Assembly: GCA_018814045.1 (NCBI GenBank)
Contig: JAHJAR010000200.1
Location: forward strand, 1 to 61,612
Direction: 5' to 3'
Source: Planctomycetota bacterium
GTDB taxonomy: Bacteria; Planctomycetota; Phycisphaerae; UBA1845; Fen-1342
Length of the DNA: 61,612 nt
Notes under the pieces: generated by a model
Database searches by the model: none
The model's input: only the letters and a program-made list of their open reading frames with translations
What the model was told of the DNA's origin: nothing
Part shown: one piece after another, positions 44,099 to 54,500 of the stretch
Position numbering within the stretch: position 1 is the stretch's first letter
How the letters are laid out: the number at the start of each line of letters is the position of its first letter
Translations under genes and position numbers: made by a program

Positions 44099-45187
44099 TC
44101 AATCCTCCCGCTCGCCGCGGATGAAGGCTTCGAGTCGCTCGCGGGCCTCGTGGTCGGAGTATTGTTCCGGCGGGTGCTTCATCAGGTAGGCGCTCACCGA
44201 CTTGAGCGGGCCACCAATGCCGCGGTCCAGCGCCAACTTGGCGCAGCGGATGGCGTCGATCGCCACGCCGGCACTGTTGGGCGAGTCCTCGACGGACAGG
44301 CGCAGCTCAAGGTTGAACGGCACGTCACCGAACTTGCGGCCTTCCATGCGGATGAAGCAGACCTTGTTGTCCTTCTGCCAGGCAACGTAGTCGCTGGGGC
44401 CGATGTGGATGTTCTCGGCGGCCAGCGGCTCGGTGAGCTGCGACTGGACGGCTTCGGTCTTGGAGATGCGTTTGTTGGTCAGGCGGCTCTGCTCCTTCAT
44501 GTTCAGGAAATCGGTGTTGCCGCCGGTGTTAAGCTGGTAGGTCCGGTCGAGCTTGACGCCGCGCTCCTCGAACAAGCGGGTGAGCACGCGATGTGTAATG
44601 GTGGCTCCAAGCTGGCTCTTGACGTCATCGCCGACGACGGGCACGCCGCGCTGCTTGAACTCGGCGCTCCACTCCGGGTGGGAAGCGATGAAAACCGGCA
44701 TACAGTTGACCAGCGCGACGCCGGCGTCGAGCGCCGCCCGGGCGTAGGCCTGGGCGGCATCCTGTGACCCTACGGGGAGATAGTTGATCAGGACCTCCGC
44801 CTGAGTGCGTTTCAGCTCGGCGACAATGTCGCAGGGCTGGGCGTCGGCCAGGCGGAAAGAGCGGTCCGCCGGCTGTTCGAGCATGTGTCGCGCGACACCG
44901 TCGAGCACGTGTCCCATTTGCACGGTCACGCCGGTCGTGGCAATCTCGGAACAGAAGACGGTGGTGCAGTTGGGCGGCGCGAAGATGGCCTCTGCCAGAT
45001 CGCGTCCGACCTTACGCGCGTCAACGTCGAATGCCGCCACGACGCGGACATCCGCCAACCGATAGCCACCGATCTCCTCGTGCAACAGGCCGATCGGCGC
45101 CGCGCCGTTGCGGTAGTAGTGCAAGCCCTGCACAAGCGCGCTGGCGCAATTGCCTACTCCGACGATCGCTAGCCGTATCTCGCGCAT
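44099..45187 (-). CDS. ino1: Myo-inositol-1-phosphate synthase
   Basis: The enzyme converts glucose-6-phosphate to inositol-1-phosphate with NAD+. This 362-residue protein has the Rossmann motif AIVGVGNCASALVQG, INYLPVGSQDAA, GDDVKSQLGATITHR, and NTGGNTDFLNM, diagnostic of the family; KRISKTEAVQSQL is in the active-site region. ATG 45187 fits the Rossmann start; an upstream extension to 45397 is not protein-like. It suggests inositol-containing lipids or solutes. It is divergent from the dockerin protease. Confidence 0.93.
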   Translation of the reverse strand: MREIRLAIVGVGNCASALVQGLHYYRNGAAPIGLLHEEIGGYRLADVRVVAAFDVDARKVGRDLAEAIFAPPNCTTVFCSEIATTGVTVQMGHVLDGVARHMLEQPADRSFRLADAQPCDIVAELKRTQAEVLINYLPVGSQDAAQAYARAALDAGVALVNCMPVFIASHPEWSAEFKQRGVPVVGDDVKSQLGATITHRVLTRLFEERGVKLDRTYQLNTGGNTDFLNMKEQSRLTNKRISKTEAVQSQLTEPLAAENIHIGPSDYVAWQKDNKVCFIRMEGRKFGDVPFNLELRLSVEDSPNSAGVAIDAIRCAKLALDRGIGGPLKSVSAYLMKHPPEQYSDHEARERLEAFIRGERED

Positions 45188-45546
45188 GTTCGACTCCGCT
45201 CTCAAGCGCCCGTCCGATGCCCAGACGTGGCAACCCTGCCGGGGCAGCACACGCCACACCAGCACAGTTGAGCAGACACCGCGGACCATTCCACTTATGC
45301 AACCACGCTCAAACTGCCGTATCATGCATCCGCCGCACTGGTCTTGTCCAGTCCCCGGTGACAGCAAGTAAACGCGCTGCCGGAAGCCTCGCGCCACGAC
45401 CTGCCCGGAATTGCCCTTTTGTGATGAGGACCGATCCCGCTAGAATACGTTTGTGCGCAGTGCGCTGGGTTGCGCCTCAGTCCGCAGCACGCTGGCGGTT
45501 GCGCTGGATGGCAGTCCCCGCGTCGAGGTTCACAAGGAGGAACACC
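45188..45546. other. Divergent intergenic region without a gene
   Basis: This 359-base spacer lies between ino1 (minus) and the protease (plus). I see no protein-like frame. It must hold both promoters. A possible plus-strand pair is given separately; nothing clear is seen for ino1. Confidence 0.5.
45419..45446 (+). promoter_or_regulatory. Candidate promoter for the C1A protease gene
   Basis: TTGTGA (45419-45424) and TAGAAT (45441-45446) are 16 bases apart, about 100 bases before the ATG. The match is moderate and untested. Confidence 0.4.
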
Positions 45547-47586
45547 ATGCTGTATCGGATGCCCCGCTCGGGCCGCTTTTGTCGCTGTTGTACTTACGCG
45601 CTGGTTGCCCTGGCCGCCGTCCTGGCGACGCCCGGCACCTGGGGCCAGCTCACCGATGAGGATCTGGAGGCGCTCCGCGAACAGGGCAAGAGCGAAGGCT
45701 GGACCTTCACCGTCGATCACAATCCCGCCACGCAGTACGCACTCGAGGACCTGTGCGGCGTGGTCGAACCGGTGGACTGGTGGAAGCACGGCAACTGGGA
45801 CCCCTGTCTACCGGGCCGTGACCTGCCGGCTTCGTACGACTGGCGCGACTACGACGGCTGCACGCCCGTCAAAAACCAGGCTTCATGCGGCAGTTGCTGG
45901 GCGTTCAGCGCCGTCGGGGCCGTGGAGAGCACGATCCGCATTCAGGAACAGATCATCGTCGACCTGTCCGAACAGTGGCTGGTGAGCTGCACCCCCTCGG
46001 GCAGTTGCAGCGGGGGCTGGCCGGGCAGTGCCTGCAACTACATGCTCTGCAACGGCTCCAAGGACAGTTGTGGCCAGGACGGCGCGGTCCTCGAGGCGGA
46101 CTTCCCCTACGTCGCCTACGACAAGCCTTGTGGCTGTCCGTATGAGCATCCCTACTGCCTCGATGACTGGTCCTACATCGGCTCGCAATACGGCGTCCCG
46201 GGAATCGCACAAATGAAGCAGGCCATCCTCGACTACGGCCCGATTTCCGTCTGCGTCCACGTGAACTCGGCATTCCAGGCCTATAGCGACGGAATCTTCA
46301 ACGGCTGCGCCACCGGATCGCTCAATCACGCCGTCGTCCTGGTCGGCTGGGACGACAACCAGGGAACCAATGGCATCTGGATCATGCGCAATTCGTGGAG
46401 CACCGGCTGGGGGGAAGACGGCTACATGCGTATCCCGTATGGCTGCTCGAGCATTGGCGCCGGCGCCCTCTACGTCGACTATCACCCGCGGCAGCCCTCG
46501 CTGCACTTCGCTTATCCGCAGGGTTTCCCTGATCGAGTTCTCCCCGGGCAGCCGCGGACCTTCCAGGTTGACGTCACCGCCTGGCACGGCACTCCCCAGC
46601 CGGGTACCGGGCAGTTGCACTACTCGCTTGACGGCCAGCCCTTCGAGAGCGTGCCGATGATCGAGATCGACACCGACCTCTACGAGGCCACCTTCCCCGT
46701 CGCCGGCTGCGGCAGCCGAATCGAGTGGTACATCAGCGCCCAGGAGGCATCGGGCGGCGTCTTCTACGATCCCGAGAACGCACCGCTGGATACGTACCTC
46801 TCACCGGTAGCGACCAGCACCGGTATCGTGTACTGGGACGACTTCGAGCAGGACCACGGCTGGGCGGTCGGAGCTCCCGACGACGACGCTACTGCCGGCG
46901 TGTGGAACCGTATGGACCCCGAGCAGACGGCCGCCCAACCGGAAGATGACCACTCGCCCGTGCCCTACGTGTATTGCTGGGTTACCGATGGCCGCGCCGG
47001 AAGCGACGTCGGAACCTACGACGTGGACAACGGGAAGACCACGCTCTGCTCCCCCACCATCGACCTCTCCGACGCAATCGACGCCATGGTCAGCTACTGG
47101 CGCTGGTATTCGAACGACCAGGGCGGCGCGGCCAACGAAGATGTATTCACGGTCGATGTGTCCAGCGACGGCGGGGCTTCGTGGCAGAACGCCGAGACCG
47201 TCGGCCCCACGGGGCCGGAAACCGCGGGTGGCTGGTACTCGCATACGTTCTGGTTGACCGACTATGTCGAGCCGACGGCGAACATCGTCTTGCGTTTCGT
47301 CGCCGCGGATGCGGGCAGCGGCTCCATCGTCGAGGCCGCGATCGACGATGTCGTCATCACCAAGGTGACCTGCCTGGCCCCCGAACTGGTCGGCGATATG
47401 AACTGTGACGGCGCGATCAACGGCTTCGACATCGACGCCTTCCTGCTCGTGATCGGCGGCTCGCCACCCTACGACGACTACTATGGCCAATACCCCGACT
47501 GCAACCACATGAACGCCGACTGCAACGAGGACGGCGTCGTCAACGGCTTCGACATCGACGCCTTCGTGCTGATGCTGGCGAAATAG
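45547..47586 (+). CDS. Secreted papain-like cysteine protease with C-terminal dockerin-like repeats
   Basis: AAGGAGGA precedes ATG 45547 and the 679-residue product starts with a signal peptide ending near TWGQ. The C1A catalytic domain has the nucleophile Cys117 in QASCGSCWAF, His261 in SLNHAVVLVGW and Asn282 in MRNSWSTGWG. Several extra cysteines may make disulfides. Beta-sandwich domains follow (WDDFEQDHGWAVG). Two dockerin-type repeats close the protein at about residue 617 onward: GDMNCDGAINGFDIDAF and DCNEDGVVNGFDIDAF. In planctomycetes such tails are common on secreted proteins and may serve anchoring or sorting rather than cellulosome assembly. Confidence 0.9.
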   Translation: MLYRMPRSGRFCRCCTYALVALAAVLATPGTWGQLTDEDLEALREQGKSEGWTFTVDHNPATQYALEDLCGVVEPVDWWKHGNWDPCLPGRDLPASYDWRDYDGCTPVKNQASCGSCWAFSAVGAVESTIRIQEQIIVDLSEQWLVSCTPSGSCSGGWPGSACNYMLCNGSKDSCGQDGAVLEADFPYVAYDKPCGCPYEHPYCLDDWSYIGSQYGVPGIAQMKQAILDYGPISVCVHVNSAFQAYSDGIFNGCATGSLNHAVVLVGWDDNQGTNGIWIMRNSWSTGWGEDGYMRIPYGCSSIGAGALYVDYHPRQPSLHFAYPQGFPDRVLPGQPRTFQVDVTAWHGTPQPGTGQLHYSLDGQPFESVPMIEIDTDLYEATFPVAGCGSRIEWYISAQEASGGVFYDPENAPLDTYLSPVATSTGIVYWDDFEQDHGWAVGAPDDDATAGVWNRMDPEQTAAQPEDDHSPVPYVYCWVTDGRAGSDVGTYDVDNGKTTLCSPTIDLSDAIDAMVSYWRWYSNDQGGAANEDVFTVDVSSDGGASWQNAETVGPTGPETAGGWYSHTFWLTDYVEPTANIVLRFVAADAGSGSIVEAAIDDVVITKVTCLAPELVGDMNCDGAINGFDIDAFLLVIGGSPPYDDYYGQYPDCNHMNADCNEDGVVNGFDIDAFVLMLAK

Positions 47587-47605
47587 TCACCCGATTCAGC
47601 CCGTC

Positions 47606-47635
47606 GCGGCGCTGGGTCATTCGGCCCAGCGCCGC
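47606..47635 (+). terminator. Strong hairpin after the protease gene
   Basis: GCGGCGCTGGG and CCCAGCGCCGC form a perfect 11-bp stem with an 8-base loop, 20 bases past the stop. No T-tract follows, so it may act as a processing or rho-assisted end rather than an intrinsic terminator. Confidence 0.5.
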
Positions 47636-47830
47636 TGCGGAGCACCTGACCGACACACACCCTGCGCGGAGCAGAGAGCACGAGCGCGCGGAGCAATAGG
47701 GCGCTGGCAACCGCTTTCTAACCGAGGCGGCGCGGTACTGCCGCGTCCTGGAAGCCCCAGCAAATCGCATAACTAACTAATATTAGCGACTTTACAGAGA
47801 ACCAACCGCACCCCTTGCCCTGATAAAACG

Positions 47831-47844
47831 GCAGTTTAAACTGC
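47831..47844 (+). promoter_or_regulatory. Palindromic operator candidate upstream of the TetR gene
   Basis: GCAGTTTAAACTGC is a perfect 14-base palindrome, extended by AAACG on the left and CGTTT on the right. It lies about 31 bases before the tetR start and overlaps a plausible -10 (TAAACT, 16 bases after TTGCCC). TetR-family repressors often bind such sites beside their own gene. Confidence 0.6.
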
Positions 47845-47875
47845 GCGTTTAATACGGTCGTGTTAGGAGGTGGCA

Positions 47876-48526
47876 ATGGACGTGCCCGTGGAAAACCAAG
47901 GCGACACGCGGCAGCGTGTGCTCGCGGCGGCAGCCGAGGTGTTCGCCGAGAAGGGCTTCGAGAAGGCGACGGTACGCGAAATCGTCGAGCGCGCTCAGGC
48001 CAACCTGAACGCCATCAACTACTATTTCCGCGACAAGCGTGGCCTCTATCTCGCGCTGTTCGAGCACGCCCATCAGGACGCGATGGCGCAGGACCGCCGA
48101 GAATTCGCGCGTATGCGCACCCTGCCGCCGCAGGAACGTCTGCGTGGCTTCGTGGAGTACATCCTGCGTGGGCTCGTTCTCAAGAAGCACACCCCCTGGA
48201 AAGTGCGGCTTCTGCTGCGCGAAATGACCGAGCCCACCTGGGTCTTGAGCGTCATGGTCGAGCGTTTCATACGACCGCGCTTTGACGAGCTCGCCTCAAT
48301 CGTCCGCGAGCTGGTGCCGCCCGACACAGCCGACCTGAAAGTGCGTTTGTGCGCCGAGAGCATCGTGGCCCAATGCGTCCACATCGCCCACGGCCGCGCG
48401 ATCGTCACCCAGCTCATCCCCGAGCTCGTCTATGCCCACGAAGGCATCGGCATTATGGCGGATCATGTTACTGAGTTCTCGCTGGCGGCATTGAAGACCC
48501 TGGCCGATCGTGAGTCGGGGGCGTGA
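47876..48526 (+). CDS. TetR/AcrR-family transcriptional regulator
   Basis: The 216-residue protein has an N-terminal helix-turn-helix: TRQRVLAAAAEVFAEKGFEKATVREIVERA then NAINYYFRDKRGLY (quoted in part), and a larger ligand domain with CerR-like C-terminal features. AGGAGG five bases before ATG 47876 fixes the start. It opens a co-directional block with an outer-membrane factor, adaptor and RND pump. It most likely represses that efflux operon and itself through the palindrome upstream. Confidence 0.88.
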   Translation: MDVPVENQGDTRQRVLAAAAEVFAEKGFEKATVREIVERAQANLNAINYYFRDKRGLYLALFEHAHQDAMAQDRREFARMRTLPPQERLRGFVEYILRGLVLKKHTPWKVRLLLREMTEPTWVLSVMVERFIRPRFDELASIVRELVPPDTADLKVRLCAESIVAQCVHIAHGRAIVTQLIPELVYAHEGIGIMADHVTEFSLAALKTLADRESGA

Positions 48527-48574
48527 GATGTCTACCGATGCCCCCGGCCAGATACGTCACCTGAGGTGCAGTGT

Positions 48575-50194
48575 ATGGACTTCAAACCCACCCGGCTGGC
48601 AGTCTTTACCGCCGTTGTCATGGTCTGGCTGTCGGGCTGTAGTGCTCTCCTTCCGCGGCGCGAGATACCGGACCAGGGCCGACTGCCACAGTCGTACAGC
48701 TCCCCCGCGGGCGTTCCCGACCTACCGCCGCGCTGGTGGGAGGAGTTCGGGAGCTGCGAACTCAACGCGCTGGTTGAACAAGCGCTGGCCGAAAATCTGA
48801 CCCTCAGACAGGCCTGGGCGCGGCTCGACCAGGCCGGGGCCGCTGCCGTCCAGGTCGGGTCCTCGCTCTACCCGGCCGTTACGCTGGAGGGCGGTGCCAG
48901 CTACGAACACCGCCGCAACACGCAGGAAGCTACATGGCCGTCGCGCGCCGCGCAATTGCGTGATGCAGCAACCGGCGCCGTGACGTCCGCGATCACCGAG
49001 ACGCTCCGCGCGCAGCTCGGTAGCAGCAGCGCGAGTACGGGGGCGCCGGACAGCGCGTCGACCGCGCAGAGTTCGGGCTCGTCCGCCGCCGGCACGGGGA
49101 CAATGCGGATCAGGACTGACTCCCGGCAGTTCAGTCTGGGGCTGGCGGCCAGCTACGAGCTCGATTTGTGGGGCCGCATCTGGGCTCAGCGTCGGGCCGC
49201 GCAACTGGGTGTGCAGGCCTCGCGCGAAGATCTCCAGACGGCCGCGATGACATTGGTAGCGGAGATCGTCTCGCGCTGGCTCGATATTCTCGAACAACAG
49301 GCCCAGCAGGAGCTGCTGCGAAAACAGCTCGAAACCAGCCGGACCTACCTCGAACTGGTCGAGCTGCGCTTTCGCAAGTCGCTCGTTTCGGCCCTGGACG
49401 TCTACCAACAGCGTCAGGTCGTGGCATCGGTCGAGAAACAGCTTCCGCTGACAAAGGCGCGCGAGCAGGTCCTGCGGCACGAGTTGGCCGTGTTGGTGGG
49501 TCAGCCCCCCACCACACAGTGCACACTCGGAGAGTACAACCTGAGCGCGATTCCCCCCCTGCCGAAGACTGGGATCCCCGCCGACCTGCTCTTCAGCCGC
49601 GCTGATATCCGGTCCGCGTACGCGCGCCTTCAGTCGGCCGACTTTGACGTCGCCGCGGCCCGGGCGGATCGCCTGCCGGCCCTGCGCCTCACCGGGCGGG
49701 CGGCCTACAGCGCCGGCGAACTGGAGCTCCTCTTCGATGATTGGTTTGCCAACTTGGCCGCCAATCTGACGGCACCGTTGTTCGACGGTTTCCGGCGCCA
49801 GGCGGAGGTGGACCGCACGCGTGCTGTGGTGGAGGAGCGCCTCGCTGCCTATCGACTCGCCGTGTTGACCGCGATACGCGAGGTCGAGGACGCTCTGGTC
49901 CAGGAGCGCGAGCAGCATGCCTACCTGGCGGCGTTGCAGACGCAATTGACGATCGCAGAGGATACGCTACAACAAGCCGCGCAGCGCTACCGAAGGGGGC
50001 TGAACGACTACCTGCCGGTCCTGAACGCGCTGGAAACGACGCAGCAACTCACACGGGATGTGCTCGCGGCCCGGCGTGACCTGTTGGTGTTCCGCGTAAA
50101 CCTGTACCGGGCACTGGGCGGCAGTTGGACCACCGAACTCGAGGCGCCTCCGCGCTTGAGCGCGGAGCAGTGCGTCGCCCGTGCGGAGGAGTAG
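48575..50194 (+). CDS. TolC/NodT-type outer-membrane efflux lipoprotein
   Basis: The 539-residue protein has a lipoprotein signal (VWLSGC, Cys22), then PPRWWEEFGSCELNALVEQALAENLTLRQAWARLDQAGA-type sequence (in part) with two OEP repeat halves. TGAGGTG lies six bases before ATG 48575. It should form a trimeric channel in the outer membrane for the adjacent adaptor and pump. It is unusual in carrying a long Ser/Ala/Thr segment around residues 145-175. Confidence 0.88.
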   Translation: MDFKPTRLAVFTAVVMVWLSGCSALLPRREIPDQGRLPQSYSSPAGVPDLPPRWWEEFGSCELNALVEQALAENLTLRQAWARLDQAGAAAVQVGSSLYPAVTLEGGASYEHRRNTQEATWPSRAAQLRDAATGAVTSAITETLRAQLGSSSASTGAPDSASTAQSSGSSAAGTGTMRIRTDSRQFSLGLAASYELDLWGRIWAQRRAAQLGVQASREDLQTAAMTLVAEIVSRWLDILEQQAQQELLRKQLETSRTYLELVELRFRKSLVSALDVYQQRQVVASVEKQLPLTKAREQVLRHELAVLVGQPPTTQCTLGEYNLSAIPPLPKTGIPADLLFSRADIRSAYARLQSADFDVAAARADRLPALRLTGRAAYSAGELELLFDDWFANLAANLTAPLFDGFRRQAEVDRTRAVVEERLAAYRLAVLTAIREVEDALVQEREQHAYLAALQTQLTIAEDTLQQAAQRYRRGLNDYLPVLNALETTQQLTRDVLAARRDLLVFRVNLYRALGGSWTTELEAPPRLSAEQCVARAEE

Positions 50195-50196
50195 AC

Positions 50197-51510
50197 ATGC
50201 ACGCGGACCGGAAGCTCTCAGCCAGCACGATGCCTGAACCGCCCGCGCCCCAGGAGCGCCGCAGTCATTGGCTGGTGCGGCTCGTGCTCGGCGGCCTGCT
50301 GCCACTGATCGTGATCGGAGCCGCGGGGCTCGGCGCGCTGCACCTGGTGAATACCGCACCCCGCGCGCCGCAACGGCCTCCAAAGCGCTCCGCCAGCCTT
50401 GTCCAGGTGCGGGTTGTGCAGCCCGGCGACCAGCGCGCGATCGTTAACGCCATGGGCACGGTGATCGCTGCCAAGGAAGTAGTGCTCCAGCCACAGGTTG
50501 CCGGAAAGGTGCTCGAGCTCAGTGCGGACGTCGTGCCCGGCGGGCACGTGCAGGCGGACACCGTGCTGGTCAAGATCGAGCCGCGCGACTACGAGATCGC
50601 GGTTCAGGAGGCCCGCAGCCGGGTCGCCCAGGCAGAGTATGAGCTGAAGATCGAGCAAGGCCACCAGGATATCGCCCGCCGTGAGTGGGAGTTGCTCGGT
50701 GTGGGGCCGGAAGCGAGTGAACTGGACCGCGAGCTCGCCCTGCGCCGCCCACACCTCGCCAAGGCAAACGCCGCTCTGGCAGCCGCCAGGGGTGCGCTCG
50801 AAAAGGCCGAGCTCAACCTGGCCCGCACAACGATCCGGGCCCCGTTCAACGGCGTGATCATGGACAAGCACATCGACGTCGGTGCGCAGGTGACCATGCA
50901 GAGCGCACTCGCAACACTGGTCGGGACCGACGAATTCTGGGTGCAGGTTTCGGTTCCCGTCTCCGAGCTGCGCTGGATCACCGTCCCCAAGACCACCGGA
51001 GCACGCGGTCCAGCCGCGCTAGTTCAGCAACATCCCGGCGCCGGCGTGAGCGCACAATGGACCGGCGAAGTGGTCCGTCTGCTCAGCGACCTGGAACCCG
51101 ATGGGCGCATGGCCCGCCTGCTCGTGTCCGTACCCGACCCACTGGGACTCGCGGCACCGGCGGATAGGCGCGCCCCGCTCCTGATCGGTTCCTACGTGGA
51201 TGTCGAGATCGCCGGCCACCTGTTGCCGGACGTGTTCACCATCGGCCGCAGCGAATGCCACGATGGCAACACGATCTGGATCATGGACGACGAGGACAAG
51301 CTCGAGATTCGGCCGATCGAAATCATCTTCCGCGGGCGCGACGACGTCTTCGTCAGGATCGGCCTGACGGCGGGAGAGCGCCTGGTGACATCTGACCTGG
51401 CGGCCCCCGTGGCCGGCATGCCCATGCGGCTCGCGTCAGACAAACCTGATGAACGCGGGACCGACGGCGCCGGCGGCAGTGTGCCGCACAGCGCAATGGT
51501 GAAGCCATGA
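50197..51510 (+). CDS. RND efflux periplasmic adaptor (HlyD/MFP family)
   Basis: The 437-residue protein has a proline-rich cytoplasmic start, one membrane span near residues 28-48, lipoyl-like strands (AAKEVVLQPQVAGKVLELSADVVPGG), a helical hairpin, and the matching RTTIRAPFNGVIMDKHIDVGAQV strand region (both quoted in part). GGAGGAG is just upstream of ATG 50197. It overlaps the pump gene by 4 bases. It should bridge the inner-membrane pump and outer-membrane channel. Confidence 0.9.
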   Translation: MHADRKLSASTMPEPPAPQERRSHWLVRLVLGGLLPLIVIGAAGLGALHLVNTAPRAPQRPPKRSASLVQVRVVQPGDQRAIVNAMGTVIAAKEVVLQPQVAGKVLELSADVVPGGHVQADTVLVKIEPRDYEIAVQEARSRVAQAEYELKIEQGHQDIARREWELLGVGPEASELDRELALRRPHLAKANAALAAARGALEKAELNLARTTIRAPFNGVIMDKHIDVGAQVTMQSALATLVGTDEFWVQVSVPVSELRWITVPKTTGARGPAALVQQHPGAGVSAQWTGEVVRLLSDLEPDGRMARLLVSVPDPLGLAAPADRRAPLLIGSYVDVEIAGHLLPDVFTIGRSECHDGNTIWIMDDEDKLEIRPIEIIFRGRDDVFVRIGLTAGERLVTSDLAAPVAGMPMRLASDKPDERGTDGAGGSVPHSAMVKP

Positions 51511-54500
51511 GCTCAGCCCCCACGGGCCCGGCCGAGCGCGGCCCCATCGCCTGGATGGTCAGGAACAGCGTCACGCCCAACCTGCTGATGGTGGTCCTGC
51601 TGCTGGGCGGTTTCCTGATGGCGTTGCGCATCAGACAGGAGGTGTTTCCCGAGTTCACGCTGGACATGGTCACGATCGCCGTGCCCTACCCCGGAGCGAG
51701 CCCCGAGGAAGTCGAAAAGGGCATCATCCTCGTGATCGAAGAGGGCATCCGCGGTCTGGAAGGAGTCGAGGAAGTCACCGCCACGGCGTCCGAGGGCATG
51801 GCCCTGGTGCGGGCCGAATTGTTGGCCGGAGCCGACCAGCAGCGCGCCTATCAGGACATCAAGCAGGAAATCGATCGTATCACGACGTTCCCGGAAGAGG
51901 CCGAAGAGCCGCAGGTCGCTTTGGACATGCGCCGCCGTTCGGTCATGAACGTGCTGCTGTACGGCCCGGCGGAAGAGCCTGTGCTGCGCGAGCTGGCCGA
52001 GCAACTGCGCGACCGGCTGCTCCAGGATCCGGGAGTGTCCCAGATCGACCTGTTCCCGAACCGACAATACGAGATCAGCATCGCCGTCTCGCACGAGAAC
52101 CTGCGCGCCTACGGTCTGACTTTGAGCGCGATCGCCAGTCGGATCGAACAAGCCGCCCTGGAACTGCCGGGCGGCAGTGTGAAGACCAGGGCGGGCGAGA
52201 TTCTGCTGCGCGTGACCGAACGGCGCGACTATGCGCGGCAGTTCGCGCGCCTTCCGATCATCACGGCCCCCGCGGGAACGCAATTGCTGCTCGGGGACAT
52301 AGGCACCGTCACCGACACGTTCGAGGAAACCGACCAGCTTCAGACCAACAACGGGCTGCCCTGCGTGCGGATCGAGGTCTTTCGCGTTGGCGATCAGACG
52401 CCCATTGGCGTGTCCGCCGCCGTCCGTAAGGTCCTGGCCGAAGCGGAAGTGGACCTGCCCCCGGGTATCGAGGTCAAGGTCAGCGACGACAGGTCTGATA
52501 TGTACCGACAGCGTCTGGAGTTGCTCCTGCGCAACGGTCTGGCCGGCTTGACCCTGGTGCTGATCGTGCTGGGCGCGTTCCTCGAGTTCCGGCTGGCGTT
52601 CTGGGTGATGATGGGGATTCCGATCTCCTTCCTGGGGGCGTTGTTGGTGCTGCCGAGCTGGGATGTCTCGATCAATATGGTCTCGATGTTCGCGTTCCTC
52701 ATCGCCCTGGGCATCGTGGTCGATGACGCGATCGTCGCGGGCGAGAACATCTATGAATACCGACAGCGCGGCATGGGGTTGGTGCGGGCCGCGACCCTCG
52801 GCGCCCGCGATGTGGCCATCCCCATCACGTTCGCCGTGCTGACAAACGTGGTCGCCTTTCTCCCGCTGGCGTTCATCCCGGGGATAATGGGCAAGATATT
52901 CGCGCAGATCCCGGCCGTGGTCATCACCGTGTTCATGATTTCCTGGGTCGAGTCGCTGTTCATTCTGCCGGCCCACCTGGCGCACGCCAAGCAGGCCGGA
53001 CGCAATCGCTTCGGGCGTTTCTTCCACAGGCAACAGCAACGTTTCAGCCGAGCGTTTTCGAACGCCGTCGAGCGTTGCTACGGCCCGCTGGTGGACGCCT
53101 GCCTGCGGCTGCGTTACCTCACGGTCGCGATTGGTATCGCGATCCTCACCGTCACTGTCGGCTACGTCGCCAGCGGTCGCATGGGCATGCAGCTCTTCCC
53201 CCGCACTGAGGCCGACATGGCCATCGTCACCGCCGTGCTGCCGCTGGGCAGCCCGATTGCCCGAACGACCGCCGTCCGCGACAAGCTCACGCGGGCGGTG
53301 GAGGAGATCGCGGCCGAACACGGCGGCACGCAGTTCGTGGAGGATGTTACCGCCTCGATCGCCCAGAACACCGTGACAGTCTCCGCCGTGCTCTCGGACC
53401 CGGATGTCCGCCCCATGGGAGCCACTGAGCTGACCCGCCTCTGGCGGGCGCGTGTCGCTGAAATCGCCGGGTTGGAGTCACTCAAATACGAATTCGACCG
53501 CGGCGGTCCCGGCTCGGGGGCGGCGCTGACAGTCGAGTTGGCTCACCGCGATGTGGAAGTGCTGGACCGCGCCAGCCAAAGGCTGGCCGAGGAACTGGAC
53601 CGCTTCTCGAACGTCAAGGACATCGACGACGGCTTCACGCCCGGCAAACGGCAGCTCGACTTCGAGATGCTCCCGGAGGGCCGCAGCCTTGGCCTGACGG
53701 CGCGCGACGTTGCCCGCCAACTGCGCAGCGCGTTCTACGGCGCCGAAGCGCTCCGCCAGCAGCGCGGACGCAACGAGGTGAAGGTCATGGTCCGCCTGCC
53801 CCGCGCCCAGCGGACCAGTGGTTTCGACGTCGAAGGACTGCTGGTGCGTACGCCCGACGGACGCGACGTGCCGCTGCACCAGGTCGCCCGCGTGAAGGAA
53901 GGTCGGGCATACACCACCATCACCCATCGCAATGGACGTCGAACCGTGCTCGTGACCGGCGACGTCGATCCGGCCAGCCAGGCCGAACAGGTCGTGGCCA
54001 GCCTGAAGACCGACGTGCTGCCGGTCGTGACACGGGAATTCCCCGGGCTGAGCTACAGCTTCGAGGGGCGCCAGGCGGATATGCGCGAAAGCCTGAGCGG
54101 TCTGCGATTCGGTTTCGTGCTGGCGCTGTTGGCGATCTACGCCCTGCTGGCGATCCCGTTCGCCAGCTATGCCCAGCCGGCGATCGTGATGGTGAGCATC
54201 CCCTTCGGCATTGTCGGGGCGATAATCGGCCACCTGCTGATGGGCTACAGCCTGAGCGTGATGAGTATGATGGGAATCGTCGCGCTGGCCGGCGTAGTCG
54301 TGAACGATGCCCTCGTGCTGATCGTCTACGCCAACGAGCGACGGGTCGCCGGCGAATCCGCGGCCAACGCCATCCGCCTGGCCGGGCTGCGCCGTTTCCG
54401 CCCGGTCATGCTCACCACGCTGACGACCTTCGGCGGCTTGGCACCGATGATCTTCGAGACTTCACGGCAAGCCCGCTTCATGATCCCCATGGCCCTGTCC

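Noticed and set aside
45188-45397. N-terminal extension of the inositol-phosphate synthase
   Set aside because: The Rossmann motif begins right after ATG 45187, and the upstream codons are not family-like.
51513-53321. Minus-strand frame opposite the first RND pump
   Set aside because: It is rich in His/Gln/Arg and lies fully inside a conserved pump gene.
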